Shown here one piece after another: positions 1 to 5,657 of a DNA stretch of 5,657 nucleotides. Each line of letters starts with the position of its first letter. Within the stretch, counting starts at the first letter, position 1. The DNA is taken from NCBI GenBank assembly GCA_001800515.1, contig MGVN01000184.1, forward strand, positions 1-5,657, read 5' to 3'. The stretch is from Elusimicrobia bacterium RIFOXYB2_FULL_49_7. GTDB taxonomy: Bacteria; Fibrobacterota; OXYB2-FULL-49-7. The notes under the pieces are model-generated. The model did not search any database and was not told the origin of the DNA. It saw only the letters and a list, made by a program, of their open reading frames with translations. The translations under genes were made by a program, and so were the position numbers.

Positions 1-3000
1 TGATTAAAGAATAGCCGCTCTTGACCCCTGAAGCGGTTCCGGTAATGGTCCGGTCGAAATGGAGGGCGGCTCCAAAAAGACCGCTGAAAATGGAGTTCTG
101 AACCGTCAAGGTATTTCCACTGGCTGCAATCGCATCACTGATGGCTGCATCGGTTTCGCTTTCGAAAAAGCAGCCGTCAAAGGTAACACGAAGGCCGGTG
201 ACCTGAACCGCCTGGGCTGGTACAGCGGAAGCGCCGGTAAAGGCAACGCGCCGGAGCATCACATCACTGGAAGTGATTTTAAAGGCTGGGCCACTGGCGG
301 ATTTGAATACCGGATAGGTGGAGGCTGATGTCAGGCCATAACCTTCAATAAGAAGAGAATGGTCTGCGGTCAGCGTTTTATTGATGGTTTGGGTGGTGGC
401 AAAGAGATAATTCCCCGGGAAAAGGGCTATTCTGTAAGAAAAGGATGGCGCAGTGGGAATAACACTGAGCGCTTTTTCAAAGGTTTTAAACGGCGTGGAA
501 GGGCGGAGACCGTCATTATTATCATTTCCAGTTGCATCGGAAACATAAAGCGTCATGTACTGTCCGTTTTTGTCAACAAAGGTGAATTGCTGTGCCGGAA
601 GAACAGTATGGTTGCCGGCCAGATCGATGGCCGACACCTTGATAACCGAGGGTTCGCTGATAAAAAACTTTCCATCATAGGACTGGCTGTTGACTGTTGG
701 AACAAACCCGCCATTTCCATCAGACTCAATAGGCTCATCCGGAGGGACCAAGGCGCCATATTCATCTGCAACACCGATTGTATAATAGATGGCAGCGGAT
801 TCATTGGTCTTGATATCCACCCAGATACCCTGCGGAAAGGTGAAGAAGCCGCTTGCTGGGGTTACAGTCAGGGTTGGCGGGGTAGCATCTATGGTGAAAA
901 AGAGGGATGTCCTGGCCTTATTATTATCCGGATCTTCTGCGTCAACATTTAGCTGATAATCGCCATCTGTTGAAATAGCCGTGCCAGGAACATAAAGGCG
1001 GGGTTTATAACTTTCGTCATAAAAGGCGGTGAGCTGAACACCTGCTTCCGGCGCACTGGCAAAAGTCAGGGAATAGACGCCTGTGGTATAGTTTATGGTA
1101 CCGGTTCCATTGTTTGATCCTTCCAGGACACCGGTGCCTGCAATATCAGAAAAGGTTTCTATATCCCCGGAAATATTGAGGCTCTTTTTTAGAATCGGTG
1201 GTTCGCTTAATGTCCCGGTGAAGGTCAGGTCATTACCATTGGGTTCGGCAATAACTTCTGAGAAATCCTGAACTGCATAGGGGTTGGTATAAAGGGAGTC
1301 CGTTGTGGTGAGCGTGCCGTAATTTTCATCTTCCGCCGTGATGACCGGGGTAATGGGTGCCGTGAAAACCGACAGGTTAACAAAAGGCTCCCCATTCAGC
1401 GTAACGGAAATGACAGGGGGTACCAAATCGATGATGGCATTTTCGGTTGCACCCATGTCCGGTCTCTGGGCTACACCTTCAGGGGTATCAAAGGGCCGCA
1501 TGGAACGGAAGAAATCCTCATTTGGGACAGCCAGATCACCTGTCGTATAAATGGTGGCGCCATCGTCTGCAATGTGCCCTGTTAGCGGGAATTGACCCCC
1601 ATTGATTCCAGGACTGCTCTTTTTCAGCACCATGTACCCGGTTAATGGGAAGGCTTCATTGATATAGGTAGCGTCCTGATTCATGATACAGTGGGAATCA
1701 AATTGAGCCAATGAAGTCAGACTATTCAATACCGCCTGTCCGTGGCCGGTAAAAAGGGAATATTCAAAGAGCTGGCTGACCGAGGTTTCACCCTCCAAAA
1801 CACCTGCGATATAGGAGGAGGCAACAACAGCGGGATTAAAGGTGACCAGATTATTCAGGAATCGGCAACCTTCTGCAGTACCCCCGTAATAGTGACCATC
1901 TCCGGCCGTGCCATTATGCAGTTGCAGGAAGGTATTGGTGTGTCTGAAAGAGTTGTTTACGATATACCAAGGGCCGGCATGGCCATGCTGGTTGTCAAGA
2001 TAAATGATGCTGTTTTCCACACTATCGGAAATGCAGTTTGACACGGTCACATCATTGCCGCCAATGACAAAAGCCTCCTTCATGTAACGATGGATCTCCG
2101 GATCAGACTTGATGTCATGGTAGGGCGCTACGAGGAGCCCGGTGAGCTCCACACTGCTTCCGGCTACGCTGACGGCTGTCTGATTACTCTTTCCTGGAAG
2201 AATTTGAATAAAGCGGACATAAACATCGCTCTGATGAATACGCAACACGGTATCTGCTGTGGCGGTGAGGATGGGCCGGTTGACCGGTTCGTCATAGACG
2301 GGCAGCAGAAAGACCGGAATGGGTGCCTCATTGACCATGCAATCCAGATTCAATAAATGGCCTGTGGCGGAGTTGTAGGTTCCGGGATAAAGGCGGATGT
2401 TCCACTGATAAACCAGATTGATCTGGTCGTAGCTTGTGAGATCCGTATTGATAGCCTGTACTGCGCGGGTAATGGTCTTGAAGGGATGGAGCGCGTCACC
2501 GTTATTGGCGGCGTCATTGCCAGAATTATCGCTGACATAATATTCCCGTAATATGGGGCAAGGTCGCTGTTTTTCATAAACCCGCTCCACCACCTCGGTT
2601 TCGTATCCGTTATTTGTAAAGAACTTAAAGCGAAGGGTGGACGTGGAAGAAACTTCAACAGGTGCATTATATTCCGGGGACGCTAATGTTGGATCTGAAA
2701 GTGTTCCACTGCCATTATAGACAGTATAATGCAAGGTTCCTAAGGTAGGATCATTAACCGTTGCAGTGACCCACATGGATGATTCTGACATATCAAACAC
2801 ACCGGACTCAGGAGCAACCGAAAAATAAAGGGCTGCATGTTCGCCGTCAATAAGGTCGCCTGCAACCCATCGAAGGGCATAATAGAGAACATTGCGGCCT
2901 GCATCGGTCAGCCTGGCAATATCCGGATCATTCAAAAAGAAACCGACCCGATTTCCTGCTGCGGCGCCTTGATACATAGCCGCATCTTTGGCATAGGCAA

Positions 3001-5657
3001 ACAGCGGCACCGTGGCATTATTAACACCAACCATCTCCAGGCCGCTTCCGGTATTAACCGGGGCCGCATAATTGCAGGATTGTGAAACAGGATCGGTTGC
3101 ATGACCGGCCATGGGGGTTGATATGAAATGGTCGGTCCAGGTGAGGGAGGTCATTTGGGGCGCAGTAGTAATACTTTGACAGAATCCCATATCATCCCAC
3201 AGGGCAGGTTTAACCACCACAACGCCAACCGATTTTTGCGCAAGTTTATTGGTCAGGTGGGTCGCATTAACCGAAGGCATGATGAGGACTGCTCCAAAAT
3301 CCGCTGTGGTATAGTCACTCAGATTATCCGGCATGACCCCAAAAAGGATACCCTTGCTCTTGAGAGCAGCGAATAATTCGAGTTCGGATAGGGTTGGTAC
3401 ACTGCCCCCGATAATGGCCAGGACATTCTTAAGACGGGTTCCGGTGGCTGGATCGGGCGGTTCAATGGTAAAAGTGCGTGAAAGCGTTTTTGATTTTCCG
3501 GAGAGATCCGTTACGGTAATAACCAAGGAATGCGCACCCAGCATGGGAATGGTGAAATTATAGGCGCCATCTTTGAATTCGCCTGGCGGGATGAACATGG
3601 CTGTATTATCGAGCGACATGGCCAATACTAAATCCTTGCTTGGGGTCAAATCATCCCAGGTATTCAGGATAAAGCCATCAGAAGAGGTGTAGACCCCGCC
3701 ATTGTCGAGTCCGGTCAGCCGAATGATAGGTGCGCTGTTATCGAGTCGCGCTGATTCATCAGCGCCCATGTCCCATGGAATGGCACGGGTATCTCCATCA
3801 ATATCCGTTGTAAAAACAGAAGAAAGGTCCTTTCCCGTTCCAACACATTGCCCATCGTCTTTGAGATGAAGATTGACCGGATCTGATGCCGCACCGATGA
3901 ATTCATCAACCGAGGAGGAGATGATATTATTTTCGCCGGACAAAATATCACCCGGTTCTCCGACATTGTAACCGGCAAGGATGGTGCCCGTATAAGTCCA
4001 ATTCCTGGTATTTTCAAGGGCAATGTTATTATTGACGGTGAGAGTGCTTGATGCGTTTGCGCTGAGGACGAATCCATTACGGCAATGGTAGGCAGTGTTA
4101 TTATACAACTGATCGCTGCTATTGCTGGAAACCTGAATACCATAAAGAAAATTAGATACTATATTATTATAAATCTTACTGTTTGAGGCGCCGTCATTGC
4201 AGTCCGCAAAAATGGCCCGGTAGCCCTGAACAGAACCGGACAAAGGGTTCCACAACAGATTGTTTCGGATAATACAATTATCCGCTTTGATATAAATCGC
4301 ATTGGCAATATTAGAACCAAAATGGTGAAATTCGAGCCCATCAACGATAGTGTAATCCGCTAAAATCCAGATGGCACCTGCGCTTGCGCCCTGCATATTG
4401 ATGCGTGCCCCTGTGAGGGGCAACCCGTAGTGCTGTTCAGCGGCTGATGCGATGAGATGAAAGTAATGGGTGGCATTGGTAGTGCCTTGAATGGTGCATA
4501 AGCCAACGCCTGCCCCCAAAAACTCGTTGTCATTAAAACAAATTCCTTTTTCAATCCGATTATCCGCAACCAGATCACCAGTCCGGGCATCGACCCATTG
4601 TTGCAGCGAGGAAAACCAGCGACCAACCGTGGCCTGATGTATTTGATCCATTGAAGGGGCAGGACTGCCTGCTGAACCATATTCGCTGTTCTTCACCCAG
4701 ACTGTCTTGGTCGTATTATTAACCGATGTGATTTTCCATTGATATTGATTGCCAGTACCGTCCGTGAAACAATCATTAATGGAAATACGGGAGAGATCCG
4801 GCGAATTATTAAAGGTCAGACGCCACTGACTGTCTTCATAGTGAATATCGGATACTACAACCGGAATAGCGGGCAAGGTACCAATGGTATATTCATTCAG
4901 ACCGGACTTGATTTCATGGGTAAAAAACGGACACGAGGATTGATCGGCACCGATATCCCAAGCCCCACTCCTTGTCACACCGTCAATATCATCTGTGAAA
5001 TAAATCGACAGATCGGTCCCCACATTAACCGCATCCGAAGCATTCACCAGATGAAAATCCTTACCCGTCAGGGACACAAACTGCACGCCGGCCGTTTTAT
5101 TGAGAAGTGAACCTGTACCCGGGGCGCTATTGTCAGAAGAAAGGTTCGTCACACACGATGGCGAGTAGATCACGCCCGATGCGAAATCCGAGCCATAATT
5201 GCCCATGGAAATCACATTCCGGGCATCTATCACCCACGCTTGAGTATGAGAACAGCCGATACCGGAACGGGTAACAGTACCATAAATGGTTGTATTGAAA
5301 ATATGAACCGTATCCAGGGACGCCGGGCCCATTGTCTCAATAGCACCGGTTTGCTGGTCTCCTGCCAACTGATGGGTATTATACACAAGGCTGTTTTCAA
5401 TTCGAGCACCGGACACATAATCCGCAATCGCAATGCCAGAATAGGACATGTCATGCACGATAAGATGGTTTAAACGCGGGTAATTTGCTGGATAACCGAC
5501 AGTAACACCGTAGGTATACCCTTGCGTATGCGTACCATCCAGTTCCAACCATTCCACACGGGCATAATTATCACTTATGCTGATCTGTTTTTTGGACACC
5601 CCGGTGCCGGGATTAAAGCAAATTCGCGCACCGGCGCCTGCGATTCCATTATGCCGC
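1..5657 (-). CDS. Internal fragment of a giant multidomain beta-helix / Ig-like / CHB_HEX_C surface protein (partial at both ends)
   Basis: One minus-strand frame (codon low positions 2, 5, 8 ...) stays open across the window, giving 1,885 residues with no stop. The translation is protein-like throughout: rich in Gly, Asn, Asp, Thr, Ser and Val, with regular beta-strand patterns and few charged runs. It holds four right-handed beta-helix cassettes separated by an all-beta linker, two Ig-like sandwiches, one ThuA-like alpha/beta module and two chitobiase-C-terminal-like sandwiches. Such mosaics are known as exported, surface-attached or secreted proteins of Gram-negative environmental bacteria; polysaccharide binding or adhesion is inferred. 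Signal peptide, transmembrane segment and cell-wall or outer-membrane anchor are not visible, which is expected because both termini are missing. Neighbours and operon are unknown. The reading frame is certain; the biological role is not. Confidence 0.95.
2..553 (-). other. Domain D: beta-helix with DUF1565-like opening, cut by the left edge
   Basis: Residues 1702-1885. The opening TLYVSDATGNDNNDGLRPST (1702-1721) and PFKTFEKALSVI (1722-1733), then RIALFPGNYLFATTQTI (1742-1758), matches the start of domain C almost element by element. Coils follow: SLLIEGYGLTSASTYPVFKS (1767-1786), AFKITSSDVMLRRVAFTGAS (1791-1810), AVQVTGLRVTFDGCFFESET (1816-1835), AISDAIAASGNTLTVQNSIF (1838-1857) and AALHFDRTITGTASG (1863-1877). 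The coil spacing, close to 22-25 residues, and the strand pattern V-x-V/F-x-x-C/N-x-F are standard for the fold. The frame is still open at the window edge, so the domain and the protein continue beyond base 1. Calling this a different fold is unlikely; its function is unknown. Confidence 0.8.
458..550 (-). repeat. DUF1565-like opening repeat, copy 2 (start of helix D)
   Basis: Residues 1703-1733. Key elements are LYVSDATGNDNNDG (1703-1716) and PFKTFEKALSVI (1722-1733). YVSD, GND and PFKT are identical to copy 1. Codon choice differs (Ser AGC against TCC, Gly GGC against GGA), so this is not a recent DNA duplication. Confidence 0.7.
569..886 (-). other. Chitobiase C-terminal-like (CHB_HEX_C) beta-sandwich 2
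   Basis: Residues 1591-1696. It opens with ATPPTLTVTPASGFF (1591-1605) and GIWVDIKTNESAAIYYTIG (1610-1628), where 'v.i.tne.a.IYYTi' is the characteristic CHB_HEX_C strand. After a long acidic loop of about 25 residues (1629-1655, with PPDEPIESDGNGG at 1638-1650) it resumes with YDGKFFISEPSVIKVSAIDL (1660-1679), AGNHTVLPAQQFTFVD (1680-1695). The 'l-K-v-x-A-x-D-x-A-G-N' ending is a strong family sign. The same kind of sandwich lies before helix C, so the pair Ig-like/CHB_HEX_C followed by a DUF1565-type helix appears twice, suggesting a repeated functional block. Loop length is larger than in the first copy. Confidence 0.75.
887..1438 (-). other. Ig-like beta-sandwich 2, apparently split by an inserted module
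   Basis: Residues 1407-1590. It begins VPPVISVTLNGEPFVNLSVF (1412-1431) and PVITAEDENYGTL (1437-1449), the normal first half of a bacterial Ig-like repeat. The matching second half, RLYVPGTAISTDGDYQLNVD (1553-1572) followed by AEDPDNNKARTSLFFTID (1573-1590), comes roughly 100 residues later. In ordinary repeats of this class the pattern 'L-N-G-x-P-f ... G-T-x-I-s-x-x-G-D-Y-x-L-x-V-x-A-x-D ... F-T-I-D' is nearly continuous, within about 90-100 residues. Between the halves lies extra beta-rich sequence, including the module at residues 1487-1546. The acidic loop EDPDNN (1574-1579) could bind calcium, as in cadherin-like domains, but this is inference. The module joins helix C to the second CHB_HEX_C-like sandwich. 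Confidence 0.65.
1019..1198 (-). other. Small inserted beta module with GTGTINYTTG motif
   Basis: Residues 1487-1546, inside the second Ig-like sandwich. The core reads LNISGDIETFSDIAGTGVL (1493-1511), GTGTINYTTGVYSLTF (1517-1532), then ASAPEAGVQLTAFY (1533-1546). The pattern 'G-x-G-T-I-x-Y-x-T-G-x-x-x-l-x-F-x-x-A-P-x-x-G-x-x-l-x-A-x-Y' is one I associate with short beta elements in phage tail or baseplate proteins and in other giant bacterial surface proteins; this association is from memory and not checked. The segment has its own hairpins and can be removed on paper to leave a normal Ig-like domain. It is not recognised as a named family. Confidence 0.5.
1442..2545 (-). other. Domain C: complete beta-helix with DUF1565-like opening
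   Basis: Residues 1038-1405. It opens with EYYVSDNSGNDAANNGD (1038-1054) and HPFKTITRAVQAI (1057-1069), then IRLYPGTYNSATGH (1087-1100). This is the DUF1565-type start of many right-handed beta-helix proteins, in which a 'YV...GND...G....P..TI..A' cap precedes the first coil and '..PGTY' follows. Coils follow: VLRIHQSDVYVRFIQI (1137-1152), AVSVAGSSVELTGLLVAP (1161-1178), FVIGGNDVTVSNCISDS (1196-1212), SIIYLDNQ (1216-1223), WYIVNNSFRHTNTFLQLHNG (1230-1249) and CRFLNNLVTFNP (1264-1275). The end reads DFFRSMRPFD (1381-1390) and AQRPDMGATEN (1396-1406), a variant of the closing motif of A and B without the DIDG turn. At about 368 residues it is longer than B. Ligand or activity cannot be inferred. 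Confidence 0.8.
2450..2545 (-). repeat. DUF1565-like opening repeat, copy 1 (start of helix C)
   Basis: Residues 1038-1069. Key elements are YYVSDNSGNDAANNGD (1039-1054) and PFKTITRAVQAI (1058-1069). It matches copy 2 at residues 1703-1733, with a difference of one or two residues in the acidic loop. In the family this segment forms the N-terminal cap and first strand of the helix. Confidence 0.7.
2573..2842 (-). other. Chitobiase C-terminal-like (CHB_HEX_C) beta-sandwich 1
   Basis: Residues 939-1028. The first half is a conventional strand region, AALYFSVAPESGVFDMSES (940-958) and SMWVTATVND (960-969). The second half carries the signature LHYTVYNGSGTLSDPTL (975-991), PEYNAPVEVSSTSTLRFKFF (994-1013) and TEVVERVYE (1020-1028). 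This corresponds to the family pattern 'I-Y-Y-T-x-D-G-S-x-P ... Y-x-x-P-I-x-l-x-x-T-T-l-k-x-x-a-x-d ... Y'. CHB_HEX_C / Fn3_assoc domains accompany chitobiases and many secreted glycan-associated proteins, where they act as accessory sandwiches. Here it sits between the ThuA-like module and beta-helix C, and probably serves as a spacer or weak carbohydrate-binding unit. The first half could be a separate small strand region belonging to the preceding domain. Confidence 0.7.
2858..3433 (-). other. ThuA-like / class I glutamine-amidotransferase-like alpha/beta module
   Basis: Residues 742-933. It is the only clearly alpha/beta segment in the window. A first strand with glycine loop, KNVLAIIGGS (743-752), is followed by a helix ELELFAALKSKG (758-769), a strand ILFGVMPD (770-777), then TADFGAVLIMPSVN (784-797), a helix HLTNKLAQ (800-807), a strand VGVVVVKP (810-817) and ALWDDMGF (818-825). 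It ends with PLFAYAKDAAMYQG (884-897), NRVGFFLND (902-910) and the helix RLTDAGRNVLYYALRWVAG (915-933). From memory this order matches a module found in secreted multidomain proteins of myxobacteria and planctomycetes, in which a flavodoxin-like core ends with 'RVGFFL ... LT..G..L...A..WA'. Whether it has any activity is unknown; I see no convincing nucleophile-His-acid triad. Confidence 0.65.
3452..3739 (-). other. Ig-like / cadherin-like beta-sandwich
   Basis: Residues 640-735. It begins NSAPIIRLTGLDNGG (640-654), the usual 'x-x-P-x-I-x-L' entry of a bacterial Ig-like domain, and ends with the paired strands HSLVITVTDLSGKSKTL (709-725) and RTFTIEPPD (727-735). The stretch DLVLAMSLDN (675-684) followed by FIPPGEFKDGAYNFTI (688-703) reads like the central strands, where similar domains have 'V-x-V-x-L-DG...  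G-x-Y'. The 'V.VTD.SGK....  FTI' ending is a standard signature of these spacers. Its role is probably structural, projecting or spacing the beta-helix B and the following alpha/beta module. It could equally be assigned to the fibronectin type III or cadherin-like superfamilies; the fold class is safer than the family. Confidence 0.7.
3752..3874 (-). repeat. Closing repeat motif, copy 2 (end of helix B)
   Basis: Residues 595-635. Key elements are NLHLKDDG (595-602), VGTGKDLSSVFTTDIDGDTR (605-624) and WDMGADES (628-635). It is the counterpart of residues 199-240. Together they define the end of the type-1 beta-helix cassette. The DIDGDTR turn is acidic and might bind a metal, which is inference only. 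Confidence 0.75.
3755..4645 (-). other. Domain B: complete right-handed parallel beta-helix cassette
   Basis: Residues 338-634. It opens with ATVGRWFSSLQQWVDAR (342-358), then a GDLVADNRIEKGICFND stretch (360-376) and CTIQGTTNATHYFHLIAS (387-404), a layout seen at the start of one class of bacterial beta-helix repeat proteins. The helix proper shows successive rungs: YTIVDGLEFHHF (435-446), AIYIKADNCIIRNNLLWN (453-470), KIYNNIVSNFLYGIQVS (494-510), QLYNNTAYHCRNGFVLS (516-532) and TLTVNNNIALEN (538-549). Asn residues recur at the turns and could form the asparagine ladders usual in this fold. It closes with LHLKDDGQCVGTGKDLS (596-612), DIDGDTR (618-624) and WDMGADES (628-635). This is the only cassette of its type whole in the window. 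Substrate or ligand is unknown; a carbohydrate is plausible from the fold. Confidence 0.85.
4649..4930 (-). other. All-beta linker module between helices A and B, family not recognised
   Basis: Residues 243-336. The segment alternates hydrophobic and polar residues as in beta-strands: IPVVVSDIHY (264-273), QWRLTFN (277-283), RISINDCF (290-297), YQWKITSVN (305-313) and KTVWVKNS (317-324). It ends in a Gly/Ser/Pro-rich stretch GSAGSPAPS (327-335) that looks like a flexible hinge. The pattern LTFNNSPDL then IND.FTDG then W.ITSV resembles small beta-barrel or sandwich spacers that define a value at a boundary in other giant mosaic proteins, but I cannot name a family. It follows directly on the closing motif of helix A and leads into the opening of helix B, so it may be part of the repeated cassette rather than an independent domain. 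Confidence 0.55.
4937..5062 (-). repeat. Closing repeat motif, copy 1 (end of helix A)
   Basis: Residues 199-240. Key elements are DFHLVN (200-205), VGTDLSIYFTDDIDG (212-226), TR (228-229) and WDIGADQS (233-240). It pairs with copy 2 at residues 595-635 with the same order and almost the same spacing. The protein match is clear, while the codons differ (for example GAC GGT against GAT GGA for Asp-Gly). Confidence 0.75.
4940..5656 (-). other. Domain A: right-handed parallel beta-helix, N-terminal part outside window
   Basis: Residues 1-239. Short strand-turn repeats typical of the pectate-lyase-like superfold are visible: ARVEWLELDG (32-41), LNHLIVHDM with SGIAIAD (62-79), ARIENSLVYNT (84-94), DTVHIFNTTIYG (115-126) and AWVIDARNVISMG (140-152). 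The domain closes with a F-H-L strand (201-203), a NVGTDLS turn (211-217), DDIDGVTR (222-229) and WDIGADQ (233-239). The closing pattern is common at the C-terminal edge of bacterial beta-helix repeat proteins. GARI at 9-12 lines up with GARI at 416-419 in domain B, so by analogy about 70-80 further residues of this cassette should lie beyond the right edge of the window. Known beta-helix families include polysaccharide lyases, epimerases and adhesins. No catalytic set can be picked out, so binding or scaffold roles are as likely as catalysis. Confidence 0.8.

Noticed and set aside
59..328. Short plus-strand frame with a Gly-rich product
   Set aside because: The Gly-rich composition is a by-product of the opposite strand of helix D. 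No family resemblance and no independent gene signals.
742..933. Idea that the ThuA-like module (these are residue numbers; bases 2858-3433) is an active glutamine amidotransferase
   Set aside because: No clear Cys nucleophile elbow with matching His/Glu pair can be seen; only the general fold pattern is supported.
359..952. Open plus-strand frame of 197 codons
   Set aside because: It lies antisense to the CHB_HEX_C-like sandwich and helix D on the minus strand, whose translation shows clear domains. The plus-strand product has no recognisable pattern and no convincing ribosome binding site.
1742..2356. Two plus-strand frames (1742-2041 and 2090-2356)
   Set aside because: They are antisense to the coils of helix C. 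Their products show no motif and the spacing does not suggest an operon.
3911..3975. Strong GGAGGAG followed by ATG on the plus strand, resembling a ribosome binding site and start
   Set aside because: The frame from that ATG (3921) ends after about 16 codons, and the region is coding on the other strand (Ser-Ser-Ser-Val codons of helix B).
3715..4680. Three minus-strand frames (3715-4143, 4159-4344, 4360-4680) in another phase
   Set aside because: They overlap helix B out of frame. The in-frame reading gives a continuous beta-helix, whereas these give broken, low-information sequences.
1..5657. CRISPR array, tRNA, riboswitch, insertion sequence or terminator within the window
   Set aside because: No regular direct repeats with spacers, cloverleaf-like segments, transposase motifs or GC-stem plus T-run were seen, and the whole length is accounted for by coding sequence.

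Overview
The whole window is the inside of one very large protein-coding gene on the minus strand. A single frame (codons 5656-5654 down to 4-2) reads 1,885 codons without a stop. It enters at the right edge already in mid-domain and leaves at the left edge still in mid-domain, so neither start nor stop is present. Residue numbers below count from the first complete codon (5656-5654) and are not true protein numbers. No intergenic DNA, RNA gene, mobile element, CRISPR array, promoter or terminator was seen. The open frames on the plus strand, and the short minus-strand ones in other frames, are shadows of this gene.

The translation is a mosaic of extracellular-type modules. From N to C: right-handed beta-helix A (residues 1-239, N-terminally cut by the window); an all-beta linker (243-336); beta-helix B (338-634); an Ig-like beta-sandwich (640-735); an alpha/beta module resembling the ThuA / class I glutamine-amidotransferase-like fold (742-933); a chitobiase C-terminal-like (CHB_HEX_C) beta-sandwich (939-1028); beta-helix C (1038-1405); a second Ig-like sandwich apparently split by a small inserted module (1407-1590); a second CHB_HEX_C-like sandwich (1591-1696); and beta-helix D (1702-1885, C-terminally cut). 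The helices fall into two types. A and B share a closing motif with FT-x-DIDG-x-TR and D[IM]GAD[QE]S. C and D share a DUF1565-like opening (YVSD..GND...PFKT). These repeats are clear in protein but differ at many synonymous positions in DNA, which points to old duplications.

The organism cannot be fixed from this fragment. Base composition looks balanced (roughly 45-50% G+C by eye). Multi-thousand-residue mosaics of beta-helices, Ig-like and CHB_HEX_C modules are known from environmental Gram-negative bacteria such as Desulfobacterota, Omnitrophota and related candidate phyla, so such a bacterium is the best guess. The likely role is a secreted or surface-exposed giant protein that binds or perhaps acts on polysaccharide, or works as an adhesin. 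No catalytic residues can be assigned, so no enzyme activity is claimed. Secretion signal, anchor and true length all lie outside the window.
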